The notes under the pieces: model-generated
What the model was told of the DNA's origin: nothing
Database searches by the model: none
The model's input: only the letters and a program-made list of their open reading frames with translations
Assembly: GCF_036785885.1 (NCBI RefSeq)
Contig: NC_092312.1
Location: 22,214,001 to 22,278,000, forward strand
Direction: 5' to 3'
DNA length: 64,000 nucleotides
Source of the DNA: Coffea arabica
Lineage: Eukaryota > Streptophyta > Magnoliopsida > Gentianales > Rubiaceae
Program-made: the position numbers and the translations under genes
In this document: piece by piece, positions 46,734 through 59,625 of the stretch
Numbering within the stretch: the stretch's first letter is position 1
How the letters are laid out: each line of letters starts with the position of its first letter

Positions 46734-46905
46734 GGACCCTGTTTGGATTGCTGTTTTTTATCAAAAAATTATGTCATTTTTTGTCGAAAAATTACGTCAT
46801 TTTTTGTAATCATATTTTTTTATTATCTTTTTTCTTCACATATATCAAATTACTACAATAATTTTTTCATAAAAAATCATGAAAAATACAATCCAAACAC
46901 ACTAA
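46734..46905. mobile_element. MITE of the GTTTGGATTGC family, about 170 bp
   Basis: Begins GGACCCTGTTTGGATTGC and ends, inverted, GTGTGTTTGGATTG, with AAAATTATGTCATTTTTT-type internal repeats. Boundaries are approximate; no TSD fixed. Confidence 0.5.
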
Positions 46906-48980
46906 AATTTAGCAGTTTGTACATGGAAATTTGTAAAGACAGGGTGGGTCGGAAGTAGATAGCGTGCAGTTATTGGGTCTTAGCCATACGCTTCAATAAT
47001 GAGTGTATGTATAGTCACTACCATAAGTATAGGCATAGAGTTGTAACTTTTGTAAGGAAGGGAGAGGTTTTTCTGGGGAGGAACATCTATATCATCAACC
47101 CCACTGCAGCGAAAGATGAAGAAGGAGAAGGAGAAGAAGAAATAAAGAAGAAGTACTCGAAATTAAAATTGATTTATGCTTCAATCTTCAATAAATGCAA
47201 CACAGACTGTAAAGTATAAACAGTCTCAAATGCAAAGGGTTAGCCATACACTTGTCTGCTGTCAGAAAAACCCAGGCCCTACGCCAAGATCTTTTCCCAC
47301 TACAGCCAAGATTGGCCGGATTGCCTGATCGTGACTACTCTTTCCCCACTCTTTTTCCAATTACAGTACTATTTTCCCTTTCACTACCCAACCAAGAAGT
47401 CCAAAAGATTTACATATATACATAAAGCTACGTCCAACTACATAGCCAAAGTCACAAAATCAAACGCTAACTATATAGAAGAAAAGCCTGCAAAGTTCTT
47501 GTTTATGCTAATGGCATTTGGCACGGAGATTATAATTTCATGACAACTGATTTTAGTTTAGAAGTATGAACAAATTAAAAGATGCATGATTCATAATTAA
47601 TTCGTTGGAGTATATAAAGCTATTCTTTGAAGTTTTTGTATAAAAAATATTACTACATTATAACGATTTGAGTATATAAAATAAAAAAAATGATTAAAAA
47701 AGGACGTAAAAACTTTTCTTCTTTAGATAACTACACGATTCAAACAAGTCTGTTATTACCAACACAAAGATAAAAAGGGAAAAAAAAATTAGAGAAAGTT
47801 TTACACAGCTAGGTAAAGCCTAGATGGTTTCAGCTTTCAGCTTGGTGAGCAACGGAGCATTGCAAGGGTGACACCAGGGTAAACAGGGACTGCAATGGCA
47901 TGGGGGGTTGCGCAGAAAAAGGGGAAAGAAGCGGATCTGCTGCAATTTTATCCTGAACTGGTACATCGTCGGGCTTGCACAAACTTTCTTCTAGATGGGG
48001 AAAGGGGAGACAGTTAATAATACATGACATCCCCCAACGGAATTCGACAAGCGGTAATTAGTAGTAAAAAGAAGACTTGTCCAGATCGATCAACCGCAGC
48101 TAGGTTAGGATATACAACAATAATTTCTGCATCGCAATGACGGTAAAAAAAAAAAAAAAAAAAGTCACAACTAAAGTTTAATTCGGCAGTGCACAATAGT
48201 TGTATAATGAGAACTTGTATAAAATCTAGAGGATTCATTGTCCTTTCTTTTTTCCTTTTTTGAAGTGGGACTGGAGCCTTTTAATGAAGAGGGAGGTCCA
48301 CCTTGTTTTCAAACAAAAATCAGCAAAAGATCAGGTTTCTTTTTATGCGTCAAGGTTGAGCTGATAATAGGGGATGTGCAGATGCTTGATTTAGAACGAA
48401 AGGCGCATGACCCCAGTAAAATTCCATTACCAGCTGCTAAATTGTACTTTCCTCCCTGCCCAACCCTATCTCCTTCCTCCTTAAGTACTTCCTGATCACT
48501 GCTCTCTCATCTAAAAGGGTAACACCATGCACGTACGGATGCCCTCTGCACCTCTTCCACTTCCCTCTTACCGTGTACTTGTCCCAACATCTGTTTCAAT
48601 TAATTTACCGCCCGCTTCTTCTTCAGCTCAAATACATGTTAAATCATGCACCTCTTTTAGGTTAAAAAAAAATACTGTAACTAAATTTGTGCCCAGAAGT
48701 TATAAATTGAAAGAAACTAACCATGATGCTAGTAACACAGTAATATCTATATATATATAAGTGATGATGGTGTAACCAGTTTTTTTAAGTAGTAGTTATT
48801 ACTACACGAGAGCATGATTGACTCTCTCATGCAAAAAGGAAGGAAGGAGCCACAAATCCTAGAGAGTAAACCCTAAACAAAATCAATGTATAGCTTATTT
48901 ATAATCCTTTCCATTTCTGGTAACAAATCTAAGACCGTACGTACACAATTACCAGCGGCTTCAACGATTTAGCACAGGAC
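46906..48980. other. Intergenic, no gene recognised
   Basis: AT-rich spacer. 47600-47750 resembles a decayed copy of the GTTTGGATTGC MITE interior (ATAACGATTTGAGTATATAA). An A tract lies at about 48146-48163. Short frames here show no recognisable domain. Confidence 0.4.
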
Positions 48981-48989
48981 ATAAAACTG

Positions 48990-50062
48990 GGTTGCGTCTA
49001 CGGTGTAAAGTTCACCTTTCTGCCCATAGTAGGCAGAACCAATGCAAGGAGGCCAGCTGTGCTATGTGGGACGCACAAAGAAGGACATCCGAGCACCACT
49101 GGAGAAAGCCGGTTTGGCTTGGATGAAAAACGTTATATATTTTAAAATTACAATAAAAGTCCTCTTAAAAATTTGTTCATCATCTAATGCCCAATACTTA
49201 TATTTGATAAATTAAAATAGTTAATTAAATATTCTATTATAATATAAACAACTATATGTCATTGAGTTGATTGAATGATATTTTTTTTTTGTATTTCAAT
49301 TAGTTGTCAATTAAGTTTCAATTGAAATAAATATTTTATAATTATTTAAATTATCAATTTAAGATGAGCATAAATATAAATACATTAAATTGTATTATTG
49401 AAATATTTGATTTAATATAAAAGAAAGACAAGAAATTTTTTAAAAATTTATGTGAGTCCTTTATATTAGTAATCACATTTACTTGTTATTATAATTACAA
49501 TGCCTAACCATAACCAATTGAAACTCATATACACAAGTCATACAACAATTTGCGTTATAATGTTTACAATTAAAGTTACTATACACTCAAATTAAAATTC
49601 TCTTTTTTCCACTAAAATTTCTTTTATATTAAATCAAATATTTCAATAATACAATTTAATGTATTTATATTTATGCTCATCTTAAATTGATAATTTAAAT
49701 AATTATAAAATATTTATTTCAATTGAAACTTAATTGACAACTAATTGAAATACAAAAAAAAAAAAGAAAATATCATTCAATCAACTCAATGACATATAGT
49801 TGTTTATATTATAATAGAATATTTAATTAACTATTTTAATTTATCAAATATAAGTATTGGGCATTAGATGATGAATAAATTTTTAAGAGGACTTTTATTG
49901 TAATTTTAAAATATATAACGTTTTTCATCCAAGCCAAACCGGCTTTCTCCAGTGGTGCTCGGATGTCCTTCTTTGTGCGTCCCCACATAGCACAGCTGGC
50001 CTCCTTGCATTGGTTCTGCCTACTATGGGCAGAAAGGTGAACTTTCCACCGTAGACGTAACC
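48990..50062. mobile_element. Mutator-like foldback element, 1,073 bp, 9-bp TSD
   Basis: ATAAAACTG is repeated exactly at 48981-48989 and 50063-50071; a 9-bp TSD marks Mutator-like elements. The two arms (48990-49426 and 49618-50062) are inverted copies of about 440 bp with only a few substitutions and small indels seen by eye, separated by a 191-bp loop. Termini are GGTTGCGTCTACGG and GGTTACGTCTACGG. The outer 150 bp of each arm is GC-richer than the inner part. No transposase is encoded. A transcript across it would fold into a long hairpin. Confidence 0.9.
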
Positions 50063-50071
50063 ATAAAACTG

Positions 50072-51686
50072 GGCTGTACAAGCGAAAGTGTAAAAAAAGA
50101 TGGGCAAAAGAAGTACTCTGTAAAAGTCGACAAACCAGAGTGGCTGAACCATTGCTTCCCACTTCCCAGTATACGGTACATGTTGATGGCAAATGTGAAG
50201 TACGTTGCAGACACCTTTTTGCTCAATTAGAGTAGTCTGTGTGGAATAGGGTTACCGCTTCCTAGGGTACAGGAAACAAAATAAATACTCCACGAGAGAT
50301 GCTTTATTGCTTGGTGAAATGGGTTGTTGACACGTGGACTTCATCCAGCAAATTCTCCCGTACTGTAGTTGGCTAACGGAGTGACATCGGGTCGCTACTA
50401 CAGTACTACTACTGCTGCTACTGGTTCCTTCATTCTTGCTTGCTTCACTTGCCCCTTACTAGTATTATTGTTTCTTTTAATGAAACACCCAAAAGAATAC
50501 AAAGAAAAGAGATAATATTTGAAGCATGGGAGTAGGGGACCATTTTTACATTAAATTCTTTTCCCCCACTTTCCTCCCTTCTTGGGATTTAGGAGGGGAC
50601 CAATCATAACCCTTTTTTCTTTTTTTTTTCTCCTCTTCCCCATAATTACTTAGTACTCAATTAACTTCTCCCATCGTGGGACTTTTGACCTTGTCAAATG
50701 ATTGCAAAGCTGCTCTGTGTCATATGAACCTTTCAAATTCATGCCTCATTTATTTTCGACATGGTTTCAAATGTTGAACAAGTGAATTTTATGAAATAAT
50801 AACTTTTGACCTTGAATTTTCACATAATGGGCAGTTTCTCCGCAACAAATATGAAGAGATGATGAGAAAACGGGGAAAGGAGAAGGTTGTTTAATATTTT
50901 TGGGACTTATTTTGGCAAGTGGGGAAAGGTGAAAAACCTGAAACTTTGGCAGTTTAATCGAGTAAAGTTTCACTCGGGCCCATGTCTCTGCGGGCCTCAG
51001 ACGTCTTTAAGAAATCTGCAAGTTTCGTAGTCTGCATGCAATAGGAGCCTGATTAATGAATGGGCCCATCCAAACTCTTTTTTAGCTGTCCGCCCCTGAC
51101 CGCCCAACCTTGAGAAAAGCGCTGACGTGTTCTCCCCGCAAGTTGTTTGAACTTTAGGCTTGAAACCGTAAGGACAATTTCCAAGTCTCCACGCTATGGA
51201 TTCGACGTTTTCTGCAGCAACAAAATTATACAATTATTTAAACCTTTTGTGTAAAATTTGCTGTTAATACTACATTATATTATCATACTAGGTCTATTGA
51301 AAACAAAAAGAACTATGTCAATTGAATTTAAGATGAATCAGAGAGGAAGAATGCACATAAATAAATTCTAATTTCTACTATGAATTAAAAAAAAAACTGA
51401 TTAGCATGAAAATTGTATATAAAGATAATTCAAAACTGACTAATAAAAGTCTTGGCAAGAATTTTAGAAAAAATGTACTTCAAATTTACATAAGTCCATT
51501 TTGTGACTCGTTCTATTTAATAGTTTTTCGAAAATAAATGCATTTGAAGTCTTTTACGTTGCAACTGACTTTTTTTTTTTTTTTTTCATTTTCCAAGGGG
51601 CTAATAAGACCTTTTCCAACATGGATTGTGTAAATCCTTATTTAGATTAAAAAATCATAAGAAATAATATAGTTCCAAAACCCAAC
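50072..51686. other. Intergenic, no gene recognised
   Basis: Mixed spacer with a short GC-richer patch at about 50940-51160 and a T tract near 51571-51588. No supported gene. Confidence 0.4.
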
Positions 51687-51689
51687 TTA

Positions 51690-52330
51690 GGTTTCGTTTG
51701 ATAAAACTGAATCTGAATTCTGAAGTCTGAATACTGAAACAATTAATATGCTGAATTTTGAGCACTGAAAAAATATATGAATGTCTGAATTTTAATGCTA
51801 AACCTATTTATACTGTTTGATAAATACTTATAGTTGAATGCTTAATAGGTTTAATTTGACAATTTAGCACTTATATCCTTTCATTAAAAAATATAGAATA
51901 TATGATTTAATTAGTTTAAAATTGTTACGTATGAAAATGATAATATTTATTTTTAAATAAAATTAATATAAAATATGAAATATATTATATGAGGAGTATG
52001 GAGAAGATGTGAAAGTCATTAAAAAGGGAGAAAAGAGAAACTAAAAATAGTTAGATAGAGAATATTAGGTTGTTTAATTAGATATAGATTTTGAATATAA
52101 TTAACAAACAATGGTAGATTTGATAGATAAGATAAGATAGTTGAATTAATTCTATTGATTCTTATCAGAATTAAACATTCAGTTAGGATTCTTGTGCTGA
52201 AAAAAATACACACAGGTTCAGCACTGCTTAACAAATTCAGCAAATAGATTTTCATTTATCAAACACTCAAAACATCTGAATATCTGACAAAATTCAGATT
52301 CAGCACATTTTAATATTATCAAACAGACCC
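51690..52330. mobile_element. Tourist-like MITE, 641 bp, TTA TSD
   Basis: TTA at 51687-51689 and 52331-52333 flanks GGTTTCGTTTGATAAAACTGA and (inverted) GGGTCTGTTTGATAATATTA. TIR and TSD fit the PIF/Harbinger superfamily. The interior is AT-rich with CTGAAT-type motifs at both ends and no transposase. Confidence 0.75.
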
Positions 52331-52454
52331 TTAGTTGATGGTGTCATTAGTCAATTGACCGCAAAATCATTGATTTGACTTTCAAATCCTTTCCTTTCCC
52401 CTCCCCTCCCCTCGTGTAAAACTTAGAATTCCCTAAAAAACCTAGGATTCACTA

Positions 52455-52686
52455 GTTTTTCAAAAATTAGTTTTTTAAATACTATTAAAATTTTTAAAAA
52501 TATTTTAAAAAGTAATCTAAATTTTTTTTAATATTTAAAAAAATCCTAAAATATATTCTAAAAACACTTCTACCCTTAAATATCCCAAAATATTTTCTAA
52601 AAAATCTCAAAATATAATATAAAAATTCAGCTACAGTAAAATTTTTAAAAATAATCCAAAAAATAGTTAATCCAAACGGAGCACTA
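52455..52686. repeat. AT-rich dispersed repeat, copy 1
   Basis: Shares, in order, AATTAGTTTTTTAAAT, AATATTTAAAAAAAT, AAAATATATTCTAAAAA and AATCCAAAC with 62733-62972. It begins and ends like the MITEs of this window (right end AATCCAAACGGAGCAC) but a TSD was not found. Confidence 0.55.
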
Positions 52687-53226
52687 GGTATTCTTGTGAT
52701 AAGCAAAACTTTTGGACCAAGGCTTTGGAGCTTGGACCTCTCGTTTCTTATTTGGATGACCTCTGCAGCCCCATGGATAGGGAGTCCAGGCATCAGCAAG
52801 AAAGCATGCTTTGTCTTTAACTTCCCAATTCTACTTTACGCAGGCAATTTTGTCCCCTAATCTTCAATTATAGAATGCACCAACTTATGCATTCAAATCT
52901 TAAAACATCAAGACGGCTTCAATATACATTTAAAAAAAAAAAAATCTTTTTTGGGAGTTGCTTTTCGACCATATGTCTTCTATTACGAATTATGATCAAG
53001 CAATATTTCCTGACAATTATTGACCAATGCTAGGATTCCATTTCTGGTGCATAGATTTTTTTTTTTTCCAATTCCTTTTTTTTTGATAAGCGAGAGATCT
53101 TAAATCCAAGATTGTCTATTTACTATTTTTCCCATTTTACGACCCAACATAATTCTCTTTCCTTTTTGGTACATAGCTTTTTTATTTTTTGGAGCTTAGC
53201 TATTTGTTAGAAACTTCTTACATATA
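52687..53226. other. Intergenic, no gene recognised
   Basis: Spacer with A and T homopolymers; nothing else supported. Confidence 0.35.
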
Positions 53227-53556
53227 GGGTTAAAAACAAAAAATTTTCTATGGTATGTCTAATACACAGAAAAGTCTTCCGTGGTTTCAAAACATATAAA
53301 ACGACACCTCATGTTTTAAACTAAATTGTAAACTAACAGAATTCGTCAAACTTAACAGAATCCAGTAAATTTAACGAAAAATTTAATGAAATCAGGTAAA
53401 TTTAACGGCTGAGACCATCATTTTCGTTAAGTTTAACGAATTCTGTTAGTTTATAATTTAGTTCAAAACATAATGTGTCGTTTTGCATGTTTTGAAATCA
53501 CATAGACCTTTTCTGTGTATTAGGTATACCACAGGAAACTTTTTTACTTTTATCCC
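53227..53556. mobile_element. Foldback MITE, 330 bp
   Basis: The left end GGGTTAAAAACAAAAAATTT and inverted right end GGGATAAAAGTAAAAAAGTTT pair. The arms continue to near the centre through CTAATACACAGAAAAG and CTTAACAGAAT-type blocks, so nearly the whole element is a hairpin of about 160-bp arms. TSD is uncertain (TA). Confidence 0.65.
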
Positions 53557-54070
53557 TTACATTTATTGATCATACTTTATTTCACCATTTTTTGCTCATG
53601 TTTAGCTTAAATTGGCTGCAAAATAACTCTACCACGGAGTTTATGCAAGCATTTTTTTTTCCACTACTTGGCCTATTTCGTGTATTTCTTTGCCACAATG
53701 CATAGCCCGCCACCAGGTACCTGCACGCACAACGTGAGCCCAAAAACCTAGTCTGAGTCTGATGATGTGATACACTAACGCCACTCAATTCTTTTTACAC
53801 TTTGGTAATAAATTGGAGATGTGATATGGTAAGATATTTTTGTAGCGAAAGAGTAGGAAGACAATTTTATTGCAAATAGTTGATAATGCAGAAGGTCAAC
53901 TTCGTTGATCATTGTCGTATGGCTTGGGCTGATACAACTTTCGCACCTTTCGATTTAAACCATGTTGTACATTGCGGTTAGGGTTTGTCAGAAGAAGCCC
54001 TTTATTATTTTGGCTCTGTTTCTAATTCAATTTTGTTACTAGTTTCCCAACAAAAGCCTGCAATTTTTTA
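53557..54070. other. Intergenic, no gene recognised
   Basis: Short spacer between two TIR elements; nothing supported. Confidence 0.35.
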
Positions 54071-54282
54071 GGAAAATTTGTCAAATTGGTCCCTCACATT
54101 TTAAAAAAAAACTTTTTTAGTTCTTCAAATTTAAAATCAGCCATAATAGGCCATCACATATTAAAATGCCCGCCTAATTGGTCTCAAGGCTCATTTTCAC
54201 TCACTTCTTCGGGCAAAAAGTGCACACTCTCTCATGCGCCCACAATTTTGAAGGCAAAAATGAAAATACACTTTGTTTCCTC

Positions 54283-54313
<31 letters not shown>

Positions 54314-54726
54314 GAAAATGTAAGCCACCAAATCCTTTCTTTCTCCTTCCGCCGATTTTTTCAGTTACCAAATTTGTACGCCACCAAGCCCCCAATCAAA
54401 GAAGAAAATTTCAATATGATTACTTCCAAGTAGTCGAAGAAGAGCAAAAAAAGATATCTAAGAAATTCACCCGCTGAAGAGTACAATGGAAGCAAACAAT
54501 GATTGATTTCATTGTAGCAACGAAGTGTGTTTTTATTGTTACCTTTGAAATTATGAGCACATAAAAGAGGTATGCGTTTTTTTGCCAGAGAAGTGAACGA
54601 AAATGAGCCTTGGGACCATTTGGGCGAATCTTTTATATTTGAGGAACTATTGTAATTGATTTTAAATGTGAGGGACTAAAAAAGTTTTTCCTGAAAATAT
54701 AATGGACCAATTTGGCCAAATTCCCA
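54071..54726. mobile_element. TIR element, 656 bp, with about 150-bp inverted ends
   Basis: The left end GGAAAATTTGTCAAATTGG and inverted right end GGGAATTTGGCCAAATTGG pair. The match continues through GTCCCTCACAT, AAAATCA and CAAGGCTCATTTTC to about 150 bp on each side. The centre holds a T/A homopolymer junction. No clear TSD or transposase. Confidence 0.65.
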
Positions 54727-56391
54727 TTTTTTTTATTTAAACAAGGGCAGGTAGACAACTTTCTTATTCTGCCCCTCTTATCGCGGGTGCAAGAGCATAT
54801 AAATTGGGTGGCTCAACCAAATAGGGATCAAATTAGCCACACAAATGTAGTTGAAGGATTAAATTGGCTAAGGACATACATTTAGAGACTAGTTTGTTTG
54901 TCTCCGATAAAATAGTTGAGGGAGTATTTTGGTCATTTGCTCACCCCCCCTGGTATTACCATTTTGCTCTCATTTTTGTGTCTTTTAGGATGGATGGTTT
55001 CGGTATGAGGCAAAAAGATAACCCAAAATGTCTCCATTTGAACAACCAAAAATCCTACGTGGTGCAACTCAAATTTGAAATTACACATCATGAAACAGGG
55101 AATTACGCATCTTGTCAATTTGATATACCGTCTGTTCAATTTGATGTCTAATATCATTTTTCTTTCTTTAGGCAATCTCCTCTCTAATTTCATTTCAAGA
55201 TACACTAATTCACAGATTATACTGAATACACTAATTCATTACCTCTTAAAGACAAGAAGTATATTAGGTGGGATTACTTGTCAACCCCTGATGCTTGAGT
55301 TAAACCAAACAAGGTGTAACACTTCGGATCTCATGCACATTAGCTACGTGTTGATGTTTTATAGTTTTACTATCATTTCACCCTCCGAAAATCTTGGGGC
55401 AAACCAATTTTCTTTTTGCAAGTTAGCCATCAAGTAAAGCATAACGTGTAGATCTCGCAGCAAAACATTGGTTCAAACCCTGGCACCCGCAATAAAATTT
55501 AAAGTGCAAACAGATCATAGGTTCAAATCCTAGTACTCGTACTAAAATCCAAACGGCATACAATAGTTTACTCTTTTGATAAAAAAAAAAGGGATTCTTT
55601 TTCTCTAACACTCCTATCTAAGATAGGCCCTCTCCTAATATAAGTTAGAATATGAATAGAAATAGGAGCTGACAATAGATTAAAAAAAAAAGGAAAGAAA
55701 GTAGACTGTTAGCCAATAAATAGTAGTTGGACATGGAAGTTGAGAAGCTAGTAAACAGGTACACAAGTTACAAAGCCTCGTCCCCCCCTCTATCGATCCT
55801 CCGCGCAGGAAGAAAGACACCATGGCCCAAGTACAATGTAAGGCTTCGCAGACAAAACCTATTATTTGGGTTTTTTCCGAACAATGCTTGGTGAGCCTGT
55901 CAGCTAACGTGAGAACAACAAGAAATTAGCAATTTGGAAAACAAAAAAAAAAAAGAAATATCTTCTTACATTTCTGCGACGTAAGAGGCTTCTATGATCG
56001 CAAAAGCATGCACTATGGTGTCTCCCATTCGCCGTTGAGCAAAATAGACGATGGTTCGTAACAGCTATTGAACAATAACAACTTAAGTATGGTTATTGAA
56101 ACTATAGTTTCGGTTGGAAGCGTGAATGTTGAGTAAAAATAGATGGAAAAAAGTAAGTAAAAATCACATCTCTTGTGGTTTTGGTTTCTTGAGGCATAAG
56201 TTGGGTTGGGTACCCTTAATTGAACCCCCAAAGCGTCAGTAAAAATCACTCCACCCTCTTTTTCCTTGGAAACTTCATTGTACTTCAGCCCACCTACCTT
56301 AAGGGCCTAGTAATTTTTTTTGCCTCAATGAAGCAGCAGCCTAAAATGTAACTATACGTGAAACTTTCGAATAGAATGTGATATTGCCGAC
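54727..56391. other. Intergenic, no gene recognised
   Basis: Contains at 55445-55560 two adjacent box-B-like units (GGTTCAAACCC and GGTTCAAATCC) with similar flanks, possibly SINE remnants. No tRNA cloverleaf or protein gene is supported. Confidence 0.4.
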
Positions 56392-56543
56392 GGTGGTGTT
56401 TAGATTGCAATTTTCTGAAGTTTTTATAGAAAATGTATTATAACGATTTGATATATATATATATAAGATAAAAAGATGATTAGAAAACGTGTTTACGAAA
56501 AATTAGAAATTTTTTGATAAAAAATGACTTTCCAAACAAGGCC
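56392..56543. mobile_element. MITE of the GTTTGGATTGC family, 152 bp
   Basis: Begins GGTGGTGTTTAGATTGC and ends, inverted, GGCCTTGTTTGGAAAG. It contains the family's internal CGATTTGATATAT motif. No exact TSD. Confidence 0.55.
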
Positions 56544-57667
56544 TAAATTTTTGTCACACAACAATTTTTTACTAATGGTGTACTCTATTTATCCTTTTCA
56601 AACCAGTTCAAGTATGATCATAATTTTTTGGAATAGTAATTTTGTCACTTCAATAAAAACTATTATAACATCAAAAAATTTAACTGTGATAGTAATAGTT
56701 GACTCTCGCATATAGTGCAGACAGACACGTACATACACACACATATATTTCGCAATTGCGTGATCAATATAACAAATTACAACTAAATCATGATATTATC
56801 CTCAAGGGCGATTCTCAAGCAATCATTAAATTGGTTTCTTGATATTATCCTCGAGGCCGATTCTCAAGCAATTACAAAGAGCATTATTTCAATGGAGGAT
56901 GATCAATCTGAGATGGGTCTAGTTTTTTTTTTTTTGAGATGGGTCTAGTTTTAGATGACATTTCCAGTACTTTAGTTCATTTTGTCACACTTGGAAAGCC
57001 AATTGGATTCCAAGAACACTTAACAACGTGCAAAACATATAGCTCACGTTTCTAGGTGGGATTCTACTCTCCCAACTTTGTCATTTCCGCTCTTAATGCG
57101 GACATTAGTTGATAATAATATCCCTAGTTCTTTATTACAAAAAAAAAAAAACAAATCTTTATATACTATAAGAAAGAGTATACTATATACTACATCATGA
57201 ACGACGTAAAAATAGAAGATAAATTAACTTTTGTAAGCGTCAATTGAGCCTTATTAATGACTCATTACAATATTTATTAGCTAAAACGAACTAGAATACG
57301 AAAGTTTGCATAAGGTGCCGATAAAGATATAAGAATACCGGAGTACCTTCTCATTCGCATAGTAGTGCGCTTCGTGAATCACAGTCGTATGATTCACAAA
57401 AGATGGATCATCCAACAGTACGAGTCAACAGGTCATCCAGTCTCATATAGGGGACAAGTCCCCACAAAAACAGTTGAACGCCTAATTTCGTGTGGTAACC
57501 GTGTTCAAACTATCTGCCCTTCGGGTTCGGTCCAATGGTTGTAGTTTCAGTTAGGGGAGAGTCACGTCCCGGAATCGAGTTCCCGGATCTACCCTGATCG
57601 GTGATATTGGACAGCCTCTCCCGGCCATGCAGTGGAATTAGTTGGGTCGTATGGTAACCAGTCCATG
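56544..57667. other. Intergenic, no gene recognised
   Basis: Contains a short direct duplication: TTGATATTATCCTC-AAGG/GAGG units at about 56790 and 56838, each followed by CGATTCTCAAGCAAT. No gene supported. Confidence 0.4.
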
Positions 57668-57675
57668 GACCCAGA

Positions 57676-58123
57676 TAGAACTGTTAATCGAGTCGAGTCG
57701 AGCCGAGTATTGGGCTGCCGAGCTCGACTCGAGTTTAATTCGAGCCGAGCTCGACTCGAGCTCGTTAAGAAAACGAGCTTTAAAATGTGTTCGAACTCGG
57801 CTCGTTAAATGTACATGTGGCTCGAGCTCGACTCGTTTATCACAAACAAGTCGAGTTTCACGAGCTCGAGCTCGAGCTCGTACAAATTAACATTAATAAA
57901 AACCTATAATTTTAATTTCTAAAATGACAAATATGCCCTTCATTAACGAGCTCTAACGAGCTATTCGAGTATCAAACGAGCGAGCTTACTCGGCTCGTTA
58001 ACTAAACGAGCATGTTTCGAGCTCGAGCTCGACTCGTTAACCAAAATTAACGAGCCGAGCTCGAGTCTTAACGAGCCGAGCTCTAACGAGCTTTCGAGCT
58101 ACTTGATTGGCTTAACAGCTCTA
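57676..58123. mobile_element. Non-autonomous hAT element, 448 bp, 8-bp TSD
   Basis: GACCCAGA is repeated exactly at 57668-57675 and 58124-58131. Ends TAGAACTGTTAATCGAG and (inverted) TAGAGCTGTTAAGCCAATC match the element at 10667. The body is dense in GAGCTCGA / TCGAGCTC motifs in both orientations, so it can fold and offers many CpG sites. No transposase. Confidence 0.9.
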
Positions 58124-58628
58124 GACCCAGATACCCACTGCGTTGAAAAAAAAAAAAAACCGTGTTCAAACTATCTTAATATTCCCAAATAGAATTAGAG
58201 GACGTTTCTTGTTAAGCTTCTGTTTATGGAAATGTTTCATGTGTAGTAAAATTTGGCTGCAAAAAGCAGTGGGAAAATAGGTAGGAAAGATAATAAGTTA
58301 ATCAAAGAGTCGAGAGCTTCCATGAGAGAGATCAAATTAAATTGTGAATTTGCGTTTTCTATTCCTAATTGACTTAAAAAGCATCGTGCTAAAGAAATAA
58401 AATGAAATCAAAAAGCAAAGTTGCCAGGCAATCAAGAGTCAAGAGCCTCCATGAGAAAAATCAAAATGATCTAGTCTTTAGCAATCAAGTTTTGTTACAT
58501 ACAATGCATGTATTTTGAAGATTGAACTAGTATTGCTAATGAATTAATATTGAAGAAGAAGAGGAAGCCGAGAAGACGAGAAGTTGTTAAGACTTTTTCC
58601 AAGAGTTGCACCTAGTCTTTCCAGGAAC

Positions 58629-58669
<41 letters not shown>

Positions 58670-59625
58670 TTTTTGGGGTCAAAAGTCATTCTAGGAACCC
58701 AAATTGGAGAGGTATAAAACAGATGAGAAATTGACTTGAGACTTTTTTGATGCTGTTGACGGACGCCTTTGAGTCTTTTACACTTCTCGAACTACCACTG
58801 CAATATCCCGTATTGGATCCTTTTACAAACGACCCGTCAAAACAAGGGCAGCAATAAATCAATCATAACCTTTAACGACCTGCAGCGATGTTCTGGTACT
58901 GAGGTGCGATGCTAGTTGCTTCAAAAGGTTAGCCAACCTTAACTTGAACATGAAACAACTGGAAAAAAATCACGTTCTGCCGTACCAAAAACTTCTGCTT
59001 GCTTCTGACACCTCCAAGACTTCAAGATTGCTGGCATTTTTTTTTCTTTTTTTGCTAATAACTATATAGTTGAGAAAATGAAATACATTTTGTGCTGATC
59101 TAACACTCAACTTTAATTTCATTTAGAAGAATAAATTTATTAGTTATATGACAAACTATATTGAAATTATGCGACTTTTCATTCCCGTCCGGGGCCAACA
59201 AATTACTATTGGTTGCCTCATGGCACCAGGAGCATAAGATACTACTCCAATCTCCTTGCCTTTCTTGGGCACAAACGGAAAATAAGCTAAAGGAGTTAAT
59301 AATGGAAATCATCAACCATTTTAGTCCAAAAGTCAGATTCTATGTACCCACGAAAAAGATACCCAACCAACACGCACAAACAAGAAGATTCAACCCAACT
59401 TCTCCATGATATCTTTTGTTGAGCAGATGGATGGGATATTATATTGACTTCATTGTCAATTATTCCTACATCACAGCTAACAATATCTCAATGACGATTA
59501 AATAGCTTCTTAGTGACGTATCTACTTCCCAAATCAGAATGTTGAAACATTACCTTTTTTCTTAATTGTAATATGAGATTCCTACATATATCCATCTTCC
59601 GGTCCTCGCACCAAACAAGCCCACC
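58124..59625 (+). promoter_or_regulatory. Intergenic DNA and MMP upstream region
   Basis: A CT microsatellite of about 17 units lies at about 58628-58662 and runs into a T tract. TTGAC W-box cores occur upstream of the MMP gene, e.g. near 59441. No clear TATA box; a CATATAT at 59585 is weak. The ATG context is CCCACCATG. Confidence 0.4.

Noticed and set aside
49836..50192. 118-codon frame on the minus strand
   Set aside because: Mostly the arm of the Mutator-like inverted repeat, running past its edge.
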